Shown: positions 26,296 through 36,093, numbered from the stretch's first letter. The stretch: 64,000 nucleotides of DNA from Alistipes ihumii AP11 (GCF_025144665.1 NZ_CP102294.1:806001-870000); one strand, 5' to 3'. Numbers and translations: made by a program. The notes: a model not told the origin generated them from the sequence alone.

Positions 26296-27243
26296 ATGAA
26301 ACTGAAACTGAGCAGAGAATTCAAGATAGGTTTTTTCGGAATACTGATGATCGCAGCGCTTTACTGGGGCGTCAATTTCCTCAAGGGAACCGACCTGTTC
26401 ACGTCGAGCGTACACTATTACGCGGCCTACGATCAGGTGAACGGTCTGCAGCCGTCGGCCGCGGTGGTCATCAAAGGCTATAAGGTCGGCACGATCAGCG
26501 ACATCAGCTACGATCCGCAGCGCTCGAACAACGTGGTCGTCGAATTCGCGATCAAGTCGAAGTTCAAGATTCCGAAAGACACGAAGGCCCGTATCTTCAG
26601 CGACGGCATCATGAGCGGCAAATCGATCGAGCTGGAGCTTGGCCGTTCGGACGCATATCTGCACGAAGGCGACACGCTGTTCTCGGAAATCAACAAGGAT
26701 TTTCTGGAAGTGGCCGGAAGCGAGTTCGAGTTTCTCAAGCAGCGGGCCAACGACGTGATCAGCGAGATGATCGTCACTCTCCGCGGCATCAACAAGCTGC
26801 TCTCGGACAACAGCGCGAACCTGAACGCCACGATCGGCAACGTAGCCGCCATCACGGGGGACCTGCGGTCCGTCGTCGCGGATGAGAAAGGCTCGCTGCG
26901 CGAAACGATCTCCAACGTCAACGACCTGTCGCGCACGCTGCGGGACAAGACGGGACAGATCGACCGGATCTTCACGAACGTGGAACGCTTCAGCGACTCG
27001 CTGAGCCAGTCGCGAATTCCGACGCTCGTCGCCCAAATGAACGGCACGCTCGCGGAACTGAACCGTACGCTCGCGAAAGTCAACGACGGGGACGGGACGG
27101 TCGGCAAGTTCGTCAACGACCAAGCGCTGTACGACTCGCTCGTTCAGGCCTCGTCGAACCTGTCGGCACTGCTTCTCGACCTGAAGCAGCACCCGGGCCG
27201 CTACGTCCATTTCTCGGTGTTCGGACGGCGCGACCGGAACTGA
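26296..27243 (+). CDS. MlaD/MCE-domain lipid transport protein
   Basis: 315 residues. One N-terminal membrane anchor (FKIGFFGILMIAALYWGVNFL) is followed by a single MCE domain (about 35-120: YAAYDQVNGLQPSAAVVIKG, VVVEFAIKSKFKIPKD) and a long helical C-terminal part with heptad-like spacing that forms the tube seen in MCE proteins. It binds phospholipid between the membranes; the usual ABC partners MlaE and MlaF are not in the window. It follows the amidase by 46 bases. Confidence 0.9.
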   Translation: MKLKLSREFKIGFFGILMIAALYWGVNFLKGTDLFTSSVHYYAAYDQVNGLQPSAAVVIKGYKVGTISDISYDPQRSNNVVVEFAIKSKFKIPKDTKARIFSDGIMSGKSIELELGRSDAYLHEGDTLFSEINKDFLEVAGSEFEFLKQRANDVISEMIVTLRGINKLLSDNSANLNATIGNVAAITGDLRSVVADEKGSLRETISNVNDLSRTLRDKTGQIDRIFTNVERFSDSLSQSRIPTLVAQMNGTLAELNRTLAKVNDGDGTVGKFVNDQALYDSLVQASSNLSALLLDLKQHPGRYVHFSVFGRRDRN

Positions 27244-27267
27244 CGGCCCGTTCTCAGAAAGGGCCGT
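27243..27267. terminator. Hairpin between the MCE gene and mutS2
   Basis: ACGGCCC / GGGCCGT stem with an 11-base loop, starting at the last base of the MCE gene stop codon. There is no T run, so it may attenuate or process the transcript more than end it. Confidence 0.4.
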
Positions 27268-27292
27268 TCATTCACCTTTGGTTCATAAAAAC

Positions 27293-29782
27293 GTGATTTA
27301 CCCCGACAATTTCGAAAGCAAGATAGGTTTCGACCGCATCAAAAGCCAGATCAAGGCGCTCTGCGTCACGCAGGGCGCGGCCGACAAGCTCTCCGAAGCC
27401 GAATTCAGCAACGACTACGACACGGTCGTGCGCAGACTCGAGCAAACCTACGAGATGCGGACCGCGCTGATGCTCGAAAGCGGATTCCCGGACGGCAGCT
27501 TCGTCGATACGGAGCCTTTCCTGAAAAAGGCCGCCGTTATAGGCGCATTTCTGGACGTGGAGGAAATCGTCGCGCTGCGCAAGGGACTCTCGACGGTCCA
27601 CGCGCTCGTCGCCTTTTTCGGCGGCCGGGAAGACGGAAAGTACCCCCGGCTCCGGGAATTGTGCCGGGACGTGAGCGGATTTCCGGCGATCATCAACCAC
27701 ATCGACTCGATCGTCGACAAGTTCGGACGTATCCGGGACAACGCCTCGGCCGAGCTGTTCGCGGTCCGTCGCACGATCCGCGAGCGGGAGGGACAGGCAT
27801 CCCGCCGGCTGCTGCAGATCATGGGTGCGGCGCAGGCTTCCGGTCTGGTCGACGCCGACGCCTCGGTCTCGGTCCGCGACGGACGGGCCGTGATTCCGGT
27901 CTCGGCCGCCAACAAGCGAAAGATCAAAGGGTTCGTCCACGACGAGTCGGCTACCGGCAAGACGGTTTACATCGAGCCGGTCGAGGTCGTCGAAATCAAT
28001 AACGAGCTCAAGGAGCTGCAATACGAGGAGAGGCGCGAGATCGTGCGCATTCTCACGCGGTTCACGGACGCGATCCGGCCCGACCTGCCGGACATTCGCC
28101 GCTCGGGCGACTTCCTGACGACGATGGACTTCATCCGCGCCAAGGCTCGCTTCGCGCTGGCGAACGACTGCACGATGCCGATCGTCGAGCGCGCGCCGCA
28201 GATCGGTCTGAAAAACGCCCGGCATACGCTGCTCGCGCAAACCCTGAGGCGGGAAGGCAAGCCGATCGTTCCGCTCGAGCTGACGCTGACGCCTCAGAAG
28301 CACATTCTGGTCATTTCGGGCCCGAACGCGGGAGGCAAGTCCGTTTGCCTGAAAACGGTCGGGCTGCTCCAGTACATGATGCAGAAAGGATTTCTGATCT
28401 CGGCCTCCGAGAACTCGGAAATGGGCCTGTTCGACGACCTGTTCATCGACATAGGAGACGAGCAGTCGATCGACAACGACCTGAGCACGTACAGCTCGCA
28501 CCTGCTGAACATGAAGAACATCCTGCGCGGCGCGACCGGCCGCTCGCTGGTGCTGATCGACGAATTCGGAACCGGAACCGAGCCGGTCATCGGAGGCGCG
28601 ATCGCCGAGGCGGTACTGGAAAAGCTGGAGCAGAAGCGCTGCTTCGGAGTCATCACGACCCACTACTCGAACCTGAAATATTACGCCAGCAACGCCGAGG
28701 GCATCCTCAACGGCGCGATGACGTTCGACGTGCAGAACATCCGGCCGCTGTTCCGGCTCGAAACGGGCAAGCCGGGAAGCTCGTTCGCGATCGAAATCGC
28801 CCGGAAGATCGGGCTGCCCGAGGAGATCATCCGCAATGCGGCGGACAAGGCCGGCAGCGACCACGTCAATATCGAGCGGCAGCTGCGCGAGATCGCGCGC
28901 GACCGGCGCTATTGGGAGCAGAAGCGCGACAAAATACGACAGACCGAGAAACGTGTGGACGAGCTGGCCGAAAAATACCGCTCGGAACTGGAAGCGATCC
29001 AGGCCGAGCGGAACCGCCTGATCAAGGAAGCGAAGAGCGAGGCCAAGCAGATCACCTCGGAGGCCAACAGGCAGATCGAGCAGACGATCCGCACGATCCG
29101 CGAGTCGCAGGCCGATAAGGAAAAAACCCTGCTCGTCCGCCGTAAAATGGACGATTTCCGCGAACGGCTCGAACAGCAGGAGGCCGACAGTTCGCTGATC
29201 GACCGCAAGATAGAACAGCTCCGCCGCCGCGAAGAGCGCCGCTCCGAACGCAAAAATGCGAAAACGGCCGGAAAGCAGGCAGAACAGCCGAAAGAGGCCC
29301 AAAAGCCGCGCGCGGTAGAACCGGGCGCCAAGGTACGGATCAAGGGGCAGGACGCCGTCGGGGAGGTGATCGGCCTGAGCGGTAAGCGCGCAACGGTCGG
29401 TTTCGGACAGATCCTGACGACGATCGACCTGAACCGATTGGAGCCCATATCGAACGCGGAATACAAAAAGGCGACCCGCGAGCTGCGCCCCGCGGCTCCG
29501 CCGACGAATTTCAGTACGGCCGAGCGGAGGCTCCAGTTTCACGAACAGATCGACGTGCGCGGCATGCGCGTAGCCGAGGCAGTCGAAACGGTGCAGGACT
29601 TCGTCGACGAGGCGATCATGCTCGGGTTCTCCGAAATCCGCATCCTGCACGGCAAGGGAACCGGCGCGCTGAAGGAGGAGATACGCAGCTACCTGCGGAC
29701 CGTACCGCTCGTCCGCAGCGCGAAAGACGAGCACGAGGAAATGGGCGGAGCGGGCATCACGGTCGTCAAGCTGGACATTTGA
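27293..29782 (+). CDS. mutS2: MutS2 endonuclease / ribosome-rescue ATPase
   Basis: 829 residues from the GTG at 27293, which gives MIYPDNFESKIGF, the usual start in this phylum; a TTG at 27278 is possible. Core and lever domains come first, then the ABC ATPase with Walker A GPNAGGKS (about 343), LSTYSSHLLNM as the dimer region and Walker B LVLIDEFGTGT (about 420). A long charged coiled coil (about 520-650) leads to a KOW-like segment and a C-terminal Smr domain (about 750-829, with LHGKGTGALKEEIR). It acts on branched DNA or, as in Bacillus, on collided ribosomes. Third in line after the amidase and MCE genes. Confidence 0.94.
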   Translation: MIYPDNFESKIGFDRIKSQIKALCVTQGAADKLSEAEFSNDYDTVVRRLEQTYEMRTALMLESGFPDGSFVDTEPFLKKAAVIGAFLDVEEIVALRKGLSTVHALVAFFGGREDGKYPRLRELCRDVSGFPAIINHIDSIVDKFGRIRDNASAELFAVRRTIREREGQASRRLLQIMGAAQASGLVDADASVSVRDGRAVIPVSAANKRKIKGFVHDESATGKTVYIEPVEVVEINNELKELQYEERREIVRILTRFTDAIRPDLPDIRRSGDFLTTMDFIRAKARFALANDCTMPIVERAPQIGLKNARHTLLAQTLRREGKPIVPLELTLTPQKHILVISGPNAGGKSVCLKTVGLLQYMMQKGFLISASENSEMGLFDDLFIDIGDEQSIDNDLSTYSSHLLNMKNILRGATGRSLVLIDEFGTGTEPVIGGAIAEAVLEKLEQKRCFGVITTHYSNLKYYASNAEGILNGAMTFDVQNIRPLFRLETGKPGSSFAIEIARKIGLPEEIIRNAADKAGSDHVNIERQLREIARDRRYWEQKRDKIRQTEKRVDELAEKYRSELEAIQAERNRLIKEAKSEAKQITSEANRQIEQTIRTIRESQADKEKTLLVRRKMDDFRERLEQQEADSSLIDRKIEQLRRREERRSERKNAKTAGKQAEQPKEAQKPRAVEPGAKVRIKGQDAVGEVIGLSGKRATVGFGQILTTIDLNRLEPISNAEYKKATRELRPAAPPTNFSTAERRLQFHEQIDVRGMRVAEAVETVQDFVDEAIMLGFSEIRILHGKGTGALKEEIRSYLRTVPLVRSAKDEHEEMGGAGITVVKLDI

Positions 29783-30165
29783 GGCTCCTGTGCCCTGCCA
29801 CGAAACCGACCCGTCGCGCGCTTCGGCCCGTCAAATGACCGGAAGAACCGTCGCCCGGAAACAGGGAACAAAAACAGCCATGCGAACATACCGACCGACA
29901 AAGGCGCCGGCCGGATTGCAAGAACCCGTCTCTCCTGCACGGAATTCGCCCGTACAATCATGCGCGCTCTCCCCGATCGAACCGGCAGAGCCGAAACCCG
30001 GATTCCTTCCGGCGCACCGGCACTTCATTCGGTCCGTTTCCCTTTCGCGCTTCTGGCCGGCCCCTGCTCGAAACGCCCGGCCGACACAAATAGCAGCCAC
30101 TTTCCGGATGTTCGGCAGAATCGTACCCCAAACGACCGACCGGGCTACGGCAACAGGCCGGCCTC
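29783..30165. other. Gene-free gap
   Basis: Between two convergent genes. The open frames read as composition artefacts. No clear terminator hairpin was seen. Confidence 0.4.
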
Positions 30166-31353
30166 TCATTCGTAAATCTCGGGAACGTCGAGCAGCGTCC
30201 GAAGATACATCAAGCGCGATCCCCGAACGTTCGGATGATGATAATAAACATGGCCGCCCCCATAGTCCTCGCGCCACATCGTCGACGTATCGACCTGCAA
30301 ACCGTCGCGATCCACCGACGTGGCCAGATCGAAGCGGCAGCCCCGGATCGCGTAACGGCGGCGCACCCGCTCGATCAATTCGTTTGTTTCGACCTGCGTG
30401 CCATGCTCGTTGCACGGTATATTGTTCAGAATCGGCACGGCTCCTTGCGAACGAATGTACTCGACCAACTCGCACAGCTTCCGCTCCGTATTGCCGCCGT
30501 TGGTGCCGATCGTCACCATGACGTACTTCGCGCGCACGTACGGCAGTTCGTTGCGGATGCGCTCGAGCAGCTCGTCGATCGTCGTTCCGCCCCGCCCGCT
30601 GGACATGGCACGACCGCCGATCCGGGCCAGGATCAGCTGTACCCAGCTTCGAGAAAAGTCCCGGGCCGGATAGTAGCCCTCGGGCTCGGTGATCGAATCG
30701 CCATAGAGCAGCAACGTCAGGTCGCAAGCAGCGGCCGTCACGACGATACTGCGCACGAGCATGCCGGAGCCTCTCTCCAGACCGAAACAATAATAGTCGT
30801 ACTGACGTCCGACGAAAAAGCCTACAGGCTGAACCGCCCCGGTTCCGCAACCGCCGGAGCCGTCCATCGTAGCCTCGAGACGGGCCGATTCGCCGGTATG
30901 AAGATCCGCAACCCGCAACCGGACGGTCTGATAGTCTCGTTCGATCTCGACGAGGTATTCGTGACCGGGAGTCAAAAACCCGGCGACGGTCTCGACGACG
31001 GGATCGGTAGCCATCGAAACGCTCTTCGAGGCCATATCCACATAGGCTTTGAAGTCGCCCTGATCGCTCCGGAAAACAGCCCTGCAGCCCGAGTCGAGAC
31101 GCACATGGTAGCGCACCGTGCGCTCGGCAAGCGAATAGTAGCGGTTCAGCCGGATCAAACCGCCCGGTTCGACGATCCGGAGTCCATCGGACGAAAGCAC
31201 GGGCTCGACGCCTTCGAACGAGAAGTCGGCCAAGGAGGACGTATCTTTCCACTCGCAGCGATACAGTAAGACGGTCGGCGATCCGGGCTGCCCGGACAAA
31301 GAGACGAAAGCCGACAACATACAAGCCGCTGCCAGCGCAAACAAGTTCTTCAT
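30166..31353 (-). CDS. Secreted SGNH/GDSL-type hydrolase with N-terminal beta domain
   Basis: 395 residues from the ATG at 31353. A signal peptide (MKNLFALAAACMLSAFVSLSG) precedes about 165 residues of beta-rich sequence, then the SGNH fold: block I LLLYGDSITEPEG (about 205), block II around GRGGTTIDELLER, block III VTIGTNGGN and block V HHPN near the end. The Ser of GDS and the His of HHPN form the catalytic pair. This two-domain form occurs among carbohydrate esterases in Bacteroidetes, but the substrate is not clear. Monocistronic. Confidence 0.88.
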   Translation of the reverse strand: MKNLFALAAACMLSAFVSLSGQPGSPTVLLYRCEWKDTSSLADFSFEGVEPVLSSDGLRIVEPGGLIRLNRYYSLAERTVRYHVRLDSGCRAVFRSDQGDFKAYVDMASKSVSMATDPVVETVAGFLTPGHEYLVEIERDYQTVRLRVADLHTGESARLEATMDGSGGCGTGAVQPVGFFVGRQYDYYCFGLERGSGMLVRSIVVTAAACDLTLLLYGDSITEPEGYYPARDFSRSWVQLILARIGGRAMSSGRGGTTIDELLERIRNELPYVRAKYVMVTIGTNGGNTERKLCELVEYIRSQGAVPILNNIPCNEHGTQVETNELIERVRRRYAIRGCRFDLATSVDRDGLQVDTSTMWREDYGGGHVYYHHPNVRGSRLMYLRTLLDVPEIYE

Positions 31354-31672
31354 GCTATTTCTGTTCAGAAGCGCAGCCGGGTTTAGCCGAGCCGAACGAT
31401 AAATATAAGGTTTATACAGCCCATTTCCAAGCGCAAAAGACCTGGCCGGCGAAAATCCGGGGGAAAGCCTTCTCCGAGAAACGTCCGAACGCTCCGAACG
31501 GAAGCTCCCCGAACGTCCGCACAGAACGGTTCGCCTCCGGCACGCGGCACGACGGAGCGGCGAGGAAAGCCTTCCGTACCGGCCGGCCTCAGACCGGCCG
31601 AATCCGCCGGACAAGACATCGCATCGGAACAAAGCGATTCCGAATTTCGCCGGTCCGCAAACGGCTGCGAAA
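31354..31672. other. Gene-free gap
   Basis: Divergent region between the SGNH hydrolase and murF-alr. Nothing is seen apart from the murF promoter listed next. Confidence 0.4.
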
Positions 31673-31680
31673 TACCTTTG
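31673..31680 (+). promoter_or_regulatory. -7 box TACCTTTG upstream of murF-alr
   Basis: An exact TAnnTTTG. A second near match (TTACTTTG, 31693-31700) follows. The gene starts at 31722. Confidence 0.5.
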
Positions 31681-31721
31681 CGAAAAATTCGCTTACTTTG
31701 TATCCTATTTAGCTCGAAAAA

Positions 31722-34103
31722 ATGAAATACCGATTGAAAGAGCTCGCCTCGCTCTGCGGCGGCGAACTTCTTGGCACCGACGCGACCGTCATGCGCGTAT
31801 CGACCGACAGCCGAACGCTGTCGGAACCGGACGGCACGCTGTTCGTCGCGTTACGGAGCGCCCGCCGCGACGGAAACCGATACATAGCGGAACTGTACCG
31901 TCGGGGCGTACGCGCCTTTCTGACCGACTCGCCGGTCGATGCGAAAGCCTACCCGCTGGCGGGATTCGTCCGCTGCGCCGACTCGCTCGAAGCGCTGCAA
32001 AGGCTGGCCGCCGATCACCGGACCAGCCTGAAAGGAACGGTCGTCGCCATCACGGGAAGCAACGGCAAGACCGTCGTGAAAGAATGGATCGCCCAGCTCT
32101 GTCCGCCGCAGATCAGGCTGTTCCGCAGTCCGAAAAGCTACAACTCGCAGATCGGCGTCGCGCTGTCGCTGCTAATGGCCGAGCCGGACGACCGGATCGT
32201 GCTGATCGAGGCGGGTATCTCGCAGCGGGGCGAAATGGCGCGGCTCGAACGGATGATCCGCCCCGATCTGGGCATCGTCACGAACATAGGCGACGCGCAT
32301 CAGGAAAATTTCGACTCGCCCCGGCAGAAGGCCGACGAGAAGCTAACGCTGTTCGAGCATACGCCGACGATCGTCTACAACGCGGCCGACCCGCTGCTCG
32401 CCCGCCTCGTCCCGGAACGCTACGATGACCGGAAGCTGATCGGCGTCGAGCCGGCAGAACGCGAGCTGGACGGACTACCGTTCGACGATCCGGCCTCGCG
32501 CGCGAACGCCGCGCTCGCGCTCGCGCTGTACGGCGCGCTGGGCTTCGACACGGAGCCGATCCGGAAGCGGCTGCCCCGGCTGCAAAGCGTCGCCATGCGG
32601 CTCGAGCTCAAGGACGGCATAAACGGTTGCAAAATCGTCAACGACACGTACAACTCGGATATCAACTCGCTCGAAATCGCGCTGCAATACCTGTCGGCAA
32701 CGAGCGGAAACCGCGATAAGGTACTGATCCTCTCGGACATCGACCAGAGCGGACTGCCGTCGGACGAGCTGTATGCCCGCGTGGCGGAGCTCGTTCGCGC
32801 GAACGGCATATCGGAGCTGATCGGCATCGGCGAAGAGATATTCCGCCATGCCGCGTTGTTCGACTGCCGGAAGGAATTCTATCTGTCGACCGACAATTTC
32901 CTGAAGGCCGGCGAGCGGGCGCGCTTCGTCCGAAAAAGCATTCTGCTCAAGGGCGGACGACGGTTCCGGTTCGAGCGGATCGGCCGCGTGCTCGAGAACA
33001 AGATTCACACGACCGTGCTGGAAGTCGATCTCGACCGCATGCAGCACAACCTGAACTATTTCAGGGGACTGCTGCGTCCCGGCGAACGGATGATGGCCAT
33101 GGTCAAGGCCGCAGGATACGGCAGCGGCACGTTCGAGGTGGCGAACCTGCTCGAGCGGCAAGGCGTCGACTTTCTGGCCGTCGCTTTCGCCGACGAGGGC
33201 GTCACGCTGCGCGAGGCGGGCATCACGATGCCGATCGTCGTGCTGAACGCCGATTCGGACAGTTTCGACCTGATGCTCGACTACCGGCTCGAGCCCGAGA
33301 TATACAGCCGCTCGTCGCTGCGCTCGTTCACCGAGGCGGTCCGCCGTCACGGAGCCGGCCGCAGTCCGATCCATATCAAGCTCGACACGGGCATGCACCG
33401 GCTCGGATTCGAGCGTGCCGACATCGAACCGCTGATCGACACGTTGCGCGAGACCCCCGAAGTGTATGTCCGGACGGTCTTCACGCATCTGGCGGGCAGC
33501 GACGAGGTGCGCCACGACGATTTCACGCGCTCGCAGATCGCGCTGTTCCGCGAGCTGAGCGACCGGATCGCAGCCGCTTTTCCCGAACTGCACATTCTGC
33601 GTCACATCGATAACAGCGCGGGCATCGAGCGCTTTCCGGAAGCGCAGTTCGACATGGTCCGGCTCGGCATCGGGCTGTACGGAATCGGCTTCGTGCATCA
33701 GGAAAACCTGCTGCCCGTCAGCACGCTACGCAGCCGGATCGTGCAGATCAAGGAGATTCCCGTCGGCGACACGGTCGGATACGGACGCCACGGCGTGGCG
33801 AAAGACCGTCCCGTACGGACCGCGACCGTCCCGATCGGCTATGCCGACGGACTGAACCGCCGCCTGAGCTGCGGCCGATGGAGCTTCATCGTGAACGGAC
33901 GCAAGGCTCCGATCTTCGGCAACATCTGCATGGACACCTGCATGATCGACATCACCGGCATCGACGCTCGGGAGGGAGATACGGTAACGATTTTCGGCGA
34001 CGGAGCCACTGTCATCGAAATGGCCGAAGCGCTGGGGACGATACCCTATGAAATCATGACGAGCGTATCGACCCGCGTCAAACGCGTCTACACCAAGGAA
34101 TAA
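31722..34103 (+). CDS. murF-alr: Bifunctional MurF ligase / alanine racemase
   Basis: 793 residues. The N-terminal half is MurF (UDP-MurNAc-tripeptide:D-Ala-D-Ala ligase) with the ATP loop in ITGSNGKTVVKEW (about 110-120) and a Mur ligase C-terminal domain to about 425. The second half is a fold-III alanine racemase: the PLP lysine is in MAMVKAAGYGSG (Lys461), and the catalytic Tyr region is VPIGYADGLNRR. The fusion is standard in Bacteroidetes and couples D-Ala supply to its use in the peptidoglycan stem. The usual Lys pair spacing of the racemase is intact, so both halves look active. Confidence 0.96.
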   Translation: MKYRLKELASLCGGELLGTDATVMRVSTDSRTLSEPDGTLFVALRSARRDGNRYIAELYRRGVRAFLTDSPVDAKAYPLAGFVRCADSLEALQRLAADHRTSLKGTVVAITGSNGKTVVKEWIAQLCPPQIRLFRSPKSYNSQIGVALSLLMAEPDDRIVLIEAGISQRGEMARLERMIRPDLGIVTNIGDAHQENFDSPRQKADEKLTLFEHTPTIVYNAADPLLARLVPERYDDRKLIGVEPAERELDGLPFDDPASRANAALALALYGALGFDTEPIRKRLPRLQSVAMRLELKDGINGCKIVNDTYNSDINSLEIALQYLSATSGNRDKVLILSDIDQSGLPSDELYARVAELVRANGISELIGIGEEIFRHAALFDCRKEFYLSTDNFLKAGERARFVRKSILLKGGRRFRFERIGRVLENKIHTTVLEVDLDRMQHNLNYFRGLLRPGERMMAMVKAAGYGSGTFEVANLLERQGVDFLAVAFADEGVTLREAGITMPIVVLNADSDSFDLMLDYRLEPEIYSRSSLRSFTEAVRRHGAGRSPIHIKLDTGMHRLGFERADIEPLIDTLRETPEVYVRTVFTHLAGSDEVRHDDFTRSQIALFRELSDRIAAAFPELHILRHIDNSAGIERFPEAQFDMVRLGIGLYGIGFVHQENLLPVSTLRSRIVQIKEIPVGDTVGYGRHGVAKDRPVRTATVPIGYADGLNRRLSCGRWSFIVNGRKAPIFGNICMDTCMIDITGIDAREGDTVTIFGDGATVIEMAEALGTIPYEIMTSVSTRVKRVYTKE

Positions 34104-34404
34104 ACGGACCGGACGTTTCGGCGCGCACGATATCCGCATCCGCCTGTCCGCTCAAGCGAAGCGTCTCCGCTGTGCGCCGGCCGGCACACGGACGCGTAAA
34201 ACCTCGACGAAACGACCGTTTACGGCGAAAAAGCGTCATGCCGCATCCGGCCTCGCTCCGTCGCAAAAGACGTCCGTTTTTCGCCGGCAGAAAAGAGAAT
34301 AGGTCCCGGAACGGCAGGAAACGGACTTCCCCGTCCGTATGCGCCGGAGCGACAGGCGGACGGGACGGCCCCGGAAACACGGAAAACGACAAAACAGCAA
34401 AGGC
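34104..34404. other. Gene-free gap before the rsmI-like gene
   Basis: About 300 bases with no convincing gene or promoter box; the frame of the next gene stays open through part of it without a plausible start. Confidence 0.4.
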
Positions 34405-35184
34405 ATGCCTTACGGAACGATCTACATGCTGCCGACCCCGATCGGCGACCGGCCGGTCTACGACGTCCTGCCGGAATACAACCGTGCCGTCATGGCGCGG
34501 CTCGACTATTTCATCGTCGAAAACGAGCGCACGGCCCGCCGTTTCCTGAGTCGGGCAGGCATCGGCAAGCCGATAGACGGTCTGCGGATAGCCGAGTTGA
34601 ACGAGCACACGACGCCGGAACAGGTAGCGGAACTGCTGGCTCCCGTACTCGGCGGCGCCGATGCGGGCGTACTGTCGGAGGCGGGTCTGCCGGGCGTGGC
34701 CGATCCGGGAGCCGACCTGACGGCGCTGGCCCACCGGCACGGAATCCGCGTAACGCCGCTGGTCGGCCCGTCGTCGATCCTGCTCGCGCTGATGGCTTCG
34801 GGCCTCAACGGGCAGTCGTTCGCATTCAACGGCTATCTGCCTGTCAAGCACCCCGAGCGGGGACAGGCGATCCGCCGCCTCGAGCAGCGGGCCCGGACCG
34901 AGGGACAGTCGCAACTGTTCATCGAGACTCCGTACCGAAACCTGAGGTTGTTCGACGAGTTGACGAGCCTGTGCGCCGACGACACGCTGCTGACCGTAGC
35001 GGCCGACATCCTGCAACCCGACGAGCTGATCCGCACGGCCCCGGTCCGCCAGTGGCGCGGCCACGCGCCCGACATACACAAGCGACCGGCGATCTTCATC
35101 GTCGGCACGCAAGCTCCGCCGGAAAAACGCGGAATCGGAGCCCCGAACCGAAAAGAGAGGAGCGCCCGACGACGGTCACGCTGA
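34405..35184 (+). CDS. rsmI: RsmI-like SAM-dependent methyltransferase
   Basis: 259 residues from the ATG at 34405 (MPYGTIYMLPTPIGD). This is the tetrapyrrole-methylase fold: the early PTPIGD loop, VLSEAGLPGVADPGADL with the SAM-site glycines (about 90-107), and GPSSILLALMASGLNGQSFAFNGYLP (split here at about 128), as in 16S rRNA 2'-O-methyltransferase RsmI. The Bacteroidetes short form lacks the N-terminal GTLYVVATPIGN wording but keeps the rest. A basic C-terminal tail (KERSARRRSR) is present. Ribosomal RNA modification is inferred from family. Confidence 0.85.
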   Translation: MPYGTIYMLPTPIGDRPVYDVLPEYNRAVMARLDYFIVENERTARRFLSRAGIGKPIDGLRIAELNEHTTPEQVAELLAPVLGGADAGVLSEAGLPGVADPGADLTALAHRHGIRVTPLVGPSSILLALMASGLNGQSFAFNGYLPVKHPERGQAIRRLEQRARTEGQSQLFIETPYRNLRLFDELTSLCADDTLLTVAADILQPDELIRTAPVRQWRGHAPDIHKRPAIFIVGTQAPPEKRGIGAPNRKERSARRRSR

Positions 35185-35380
35185 GACGACCCGGCCGGAT
35201 ACTCCGGAACCTCCGTCTTTTCCGCTCCCGCCTGTCCCTTTCCGTTTACGGGTCCGTCCATTCCCTTCGGTCAGATCGGCGAAGCGCATCGGAGCGTCGC
35301 GAATTCGCATATATCTCAAACGAGGAAGGCGCCGGAACGTTTCCGTTCGCCCGTTTACGACAGGCTCATCCCAAGGCCGT
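35185..35380. other. Gap between the rsmI-like gene and the first LOTUS fragment
   Basis: Nothing recognisable. If this were the upstream part of the LOTUS-domain gene it should code for a NYN domain, and in the fragment's own frame it does not. Confidence 0.4.
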
Positions 35381-35557
35381 GTCAATAAAGACGAAATGCC
35401 GCTCTCGCAGGTCGGAACGGCGCTCAAGAAGCTGATGCCCAAATACCGTATCAAGCGCTACGGGTGCAAAACGCTCGGAGAGCTGTACGAGAGGCTCGAC
35501 CGGTACGAGCTCGTCAAGACGGAGAAAAGGGTGGCGGGAATGGCGAGAAGGAAATAA
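35381..35557 (+). pseudogene. LOTUS/OST-HTH domain fragment, copy 1
   Basis: In frame to the TAA at 35557, about 55 codons read like the C-terminal LOTUS domain of bacterial NYN-domain RNase proteins: MPLSQVGTALKKLMPKYRIK, then YGCKTLGELYERLDRYELV. The NYN part is missing upstream. The same segment recurs at 37431-37594 with about 10 substitutions over 165 bases, in the same orientation, on the other side of the RHS module. Probably a truncated gene end; it is not expected to be expressed on its own. Confidence 0.75.
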
Positions 35558-35577
35558 TTATAATCGGATAAAAATAG

Positions 35578-35610
35578 AGGCTGACTAACATCTTAAACGT
35601 TAGTCAGCCT
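35578..35610. terminator. Bidirectional terminator at the end of the RHS module
   Basis: A 12-base-pair stem AGGCTGACTAAC / GTTAGTCAGCCT. The minus strand continues CTATTTTTATCC and the plus strand CCTTTGCTTTT. It closes the immunity-candidate gene on the minus strand and the LOTUS fragment on the plus strand. Confidence 0.75.
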
Positions 35611-35631
35611 CCTTTGCTTTTGTCCTAAAAG

Positions 35632-36093
35632 TTATTCTATTATTTCTCTTCCATATGTTCGATCGGATTCCAATTCTAAATATTCACTAATTGCTTTCAC
35701 ATACTGAACGACTTGATCCGATGACAAATGCAGTGAATCCATCGCTCGTGTAAATTCATGTATAACTTCTTTGGGAGCATCGAAACCTGCATTGTCAAAG
35801 ATAAATAATCGTCCATCATTGAATATAAATATCCTCCTTGGAAAATGCGGTCCCATTCCCTTAAAAGAATAGATTCCGTTTTTAAAATCATAATCGGTAG
35901 GATCGATGTAATTATAAACATTAGCTTCTGCATTGCATCGAGTTGTAGTCGTCGATTTATATGCTTCCCTTAGTTTTACAGCGATACTGTCGGGAACGAT
36001 AACTCTCGGAAAAGGATTATCTTTCCCGTTCTGCGCATATGTATTGCATATGCACAAAGTAAAGAAAATCAACATTAAAAATCTATCCACCAT
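35632..36093 (-). CDS. Small exported protein, candidate immunity partner of the RHS toxin
   Basis: 153 residues with a signal peptide (FLMLIFFTLCICNTYAQ). The mature part has VPDSIAVKLREAYKS, then a beta-rich middle (PRRIFIFNDGRLFIFDN) and a helical end. No known family recognised. Its start codon lies 19 bases inside the toxin gene, so translation is likely coupled, the arrangement of toxin and immunity genes. Base composition is AT-rich like the toxin tip, and unlike the chromosome. Export to the periplasm would fit protection from an enzyme that acts there. The role is inferred from position only. Confidence 0.65.
   Translation of the reverse strand: MVDRFLMLIFFTLCICNTYAQNGKDNPFPRVIVPDSIAVKLREAYKSTTTTRCNAEANVYNYIDPTDYDFKNGIYSFKGMGPHFPRRIFIFNDGRLFIFDNAGFDAPKEVIHEFTRAMDSLHLSSDQVVQYVKAISEYLELESDRTYGREIIE

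Noticed and set aside
27272-29734. Open frame of 820 codons on the minus strand
   Set aside because: Antisense of mutS2.
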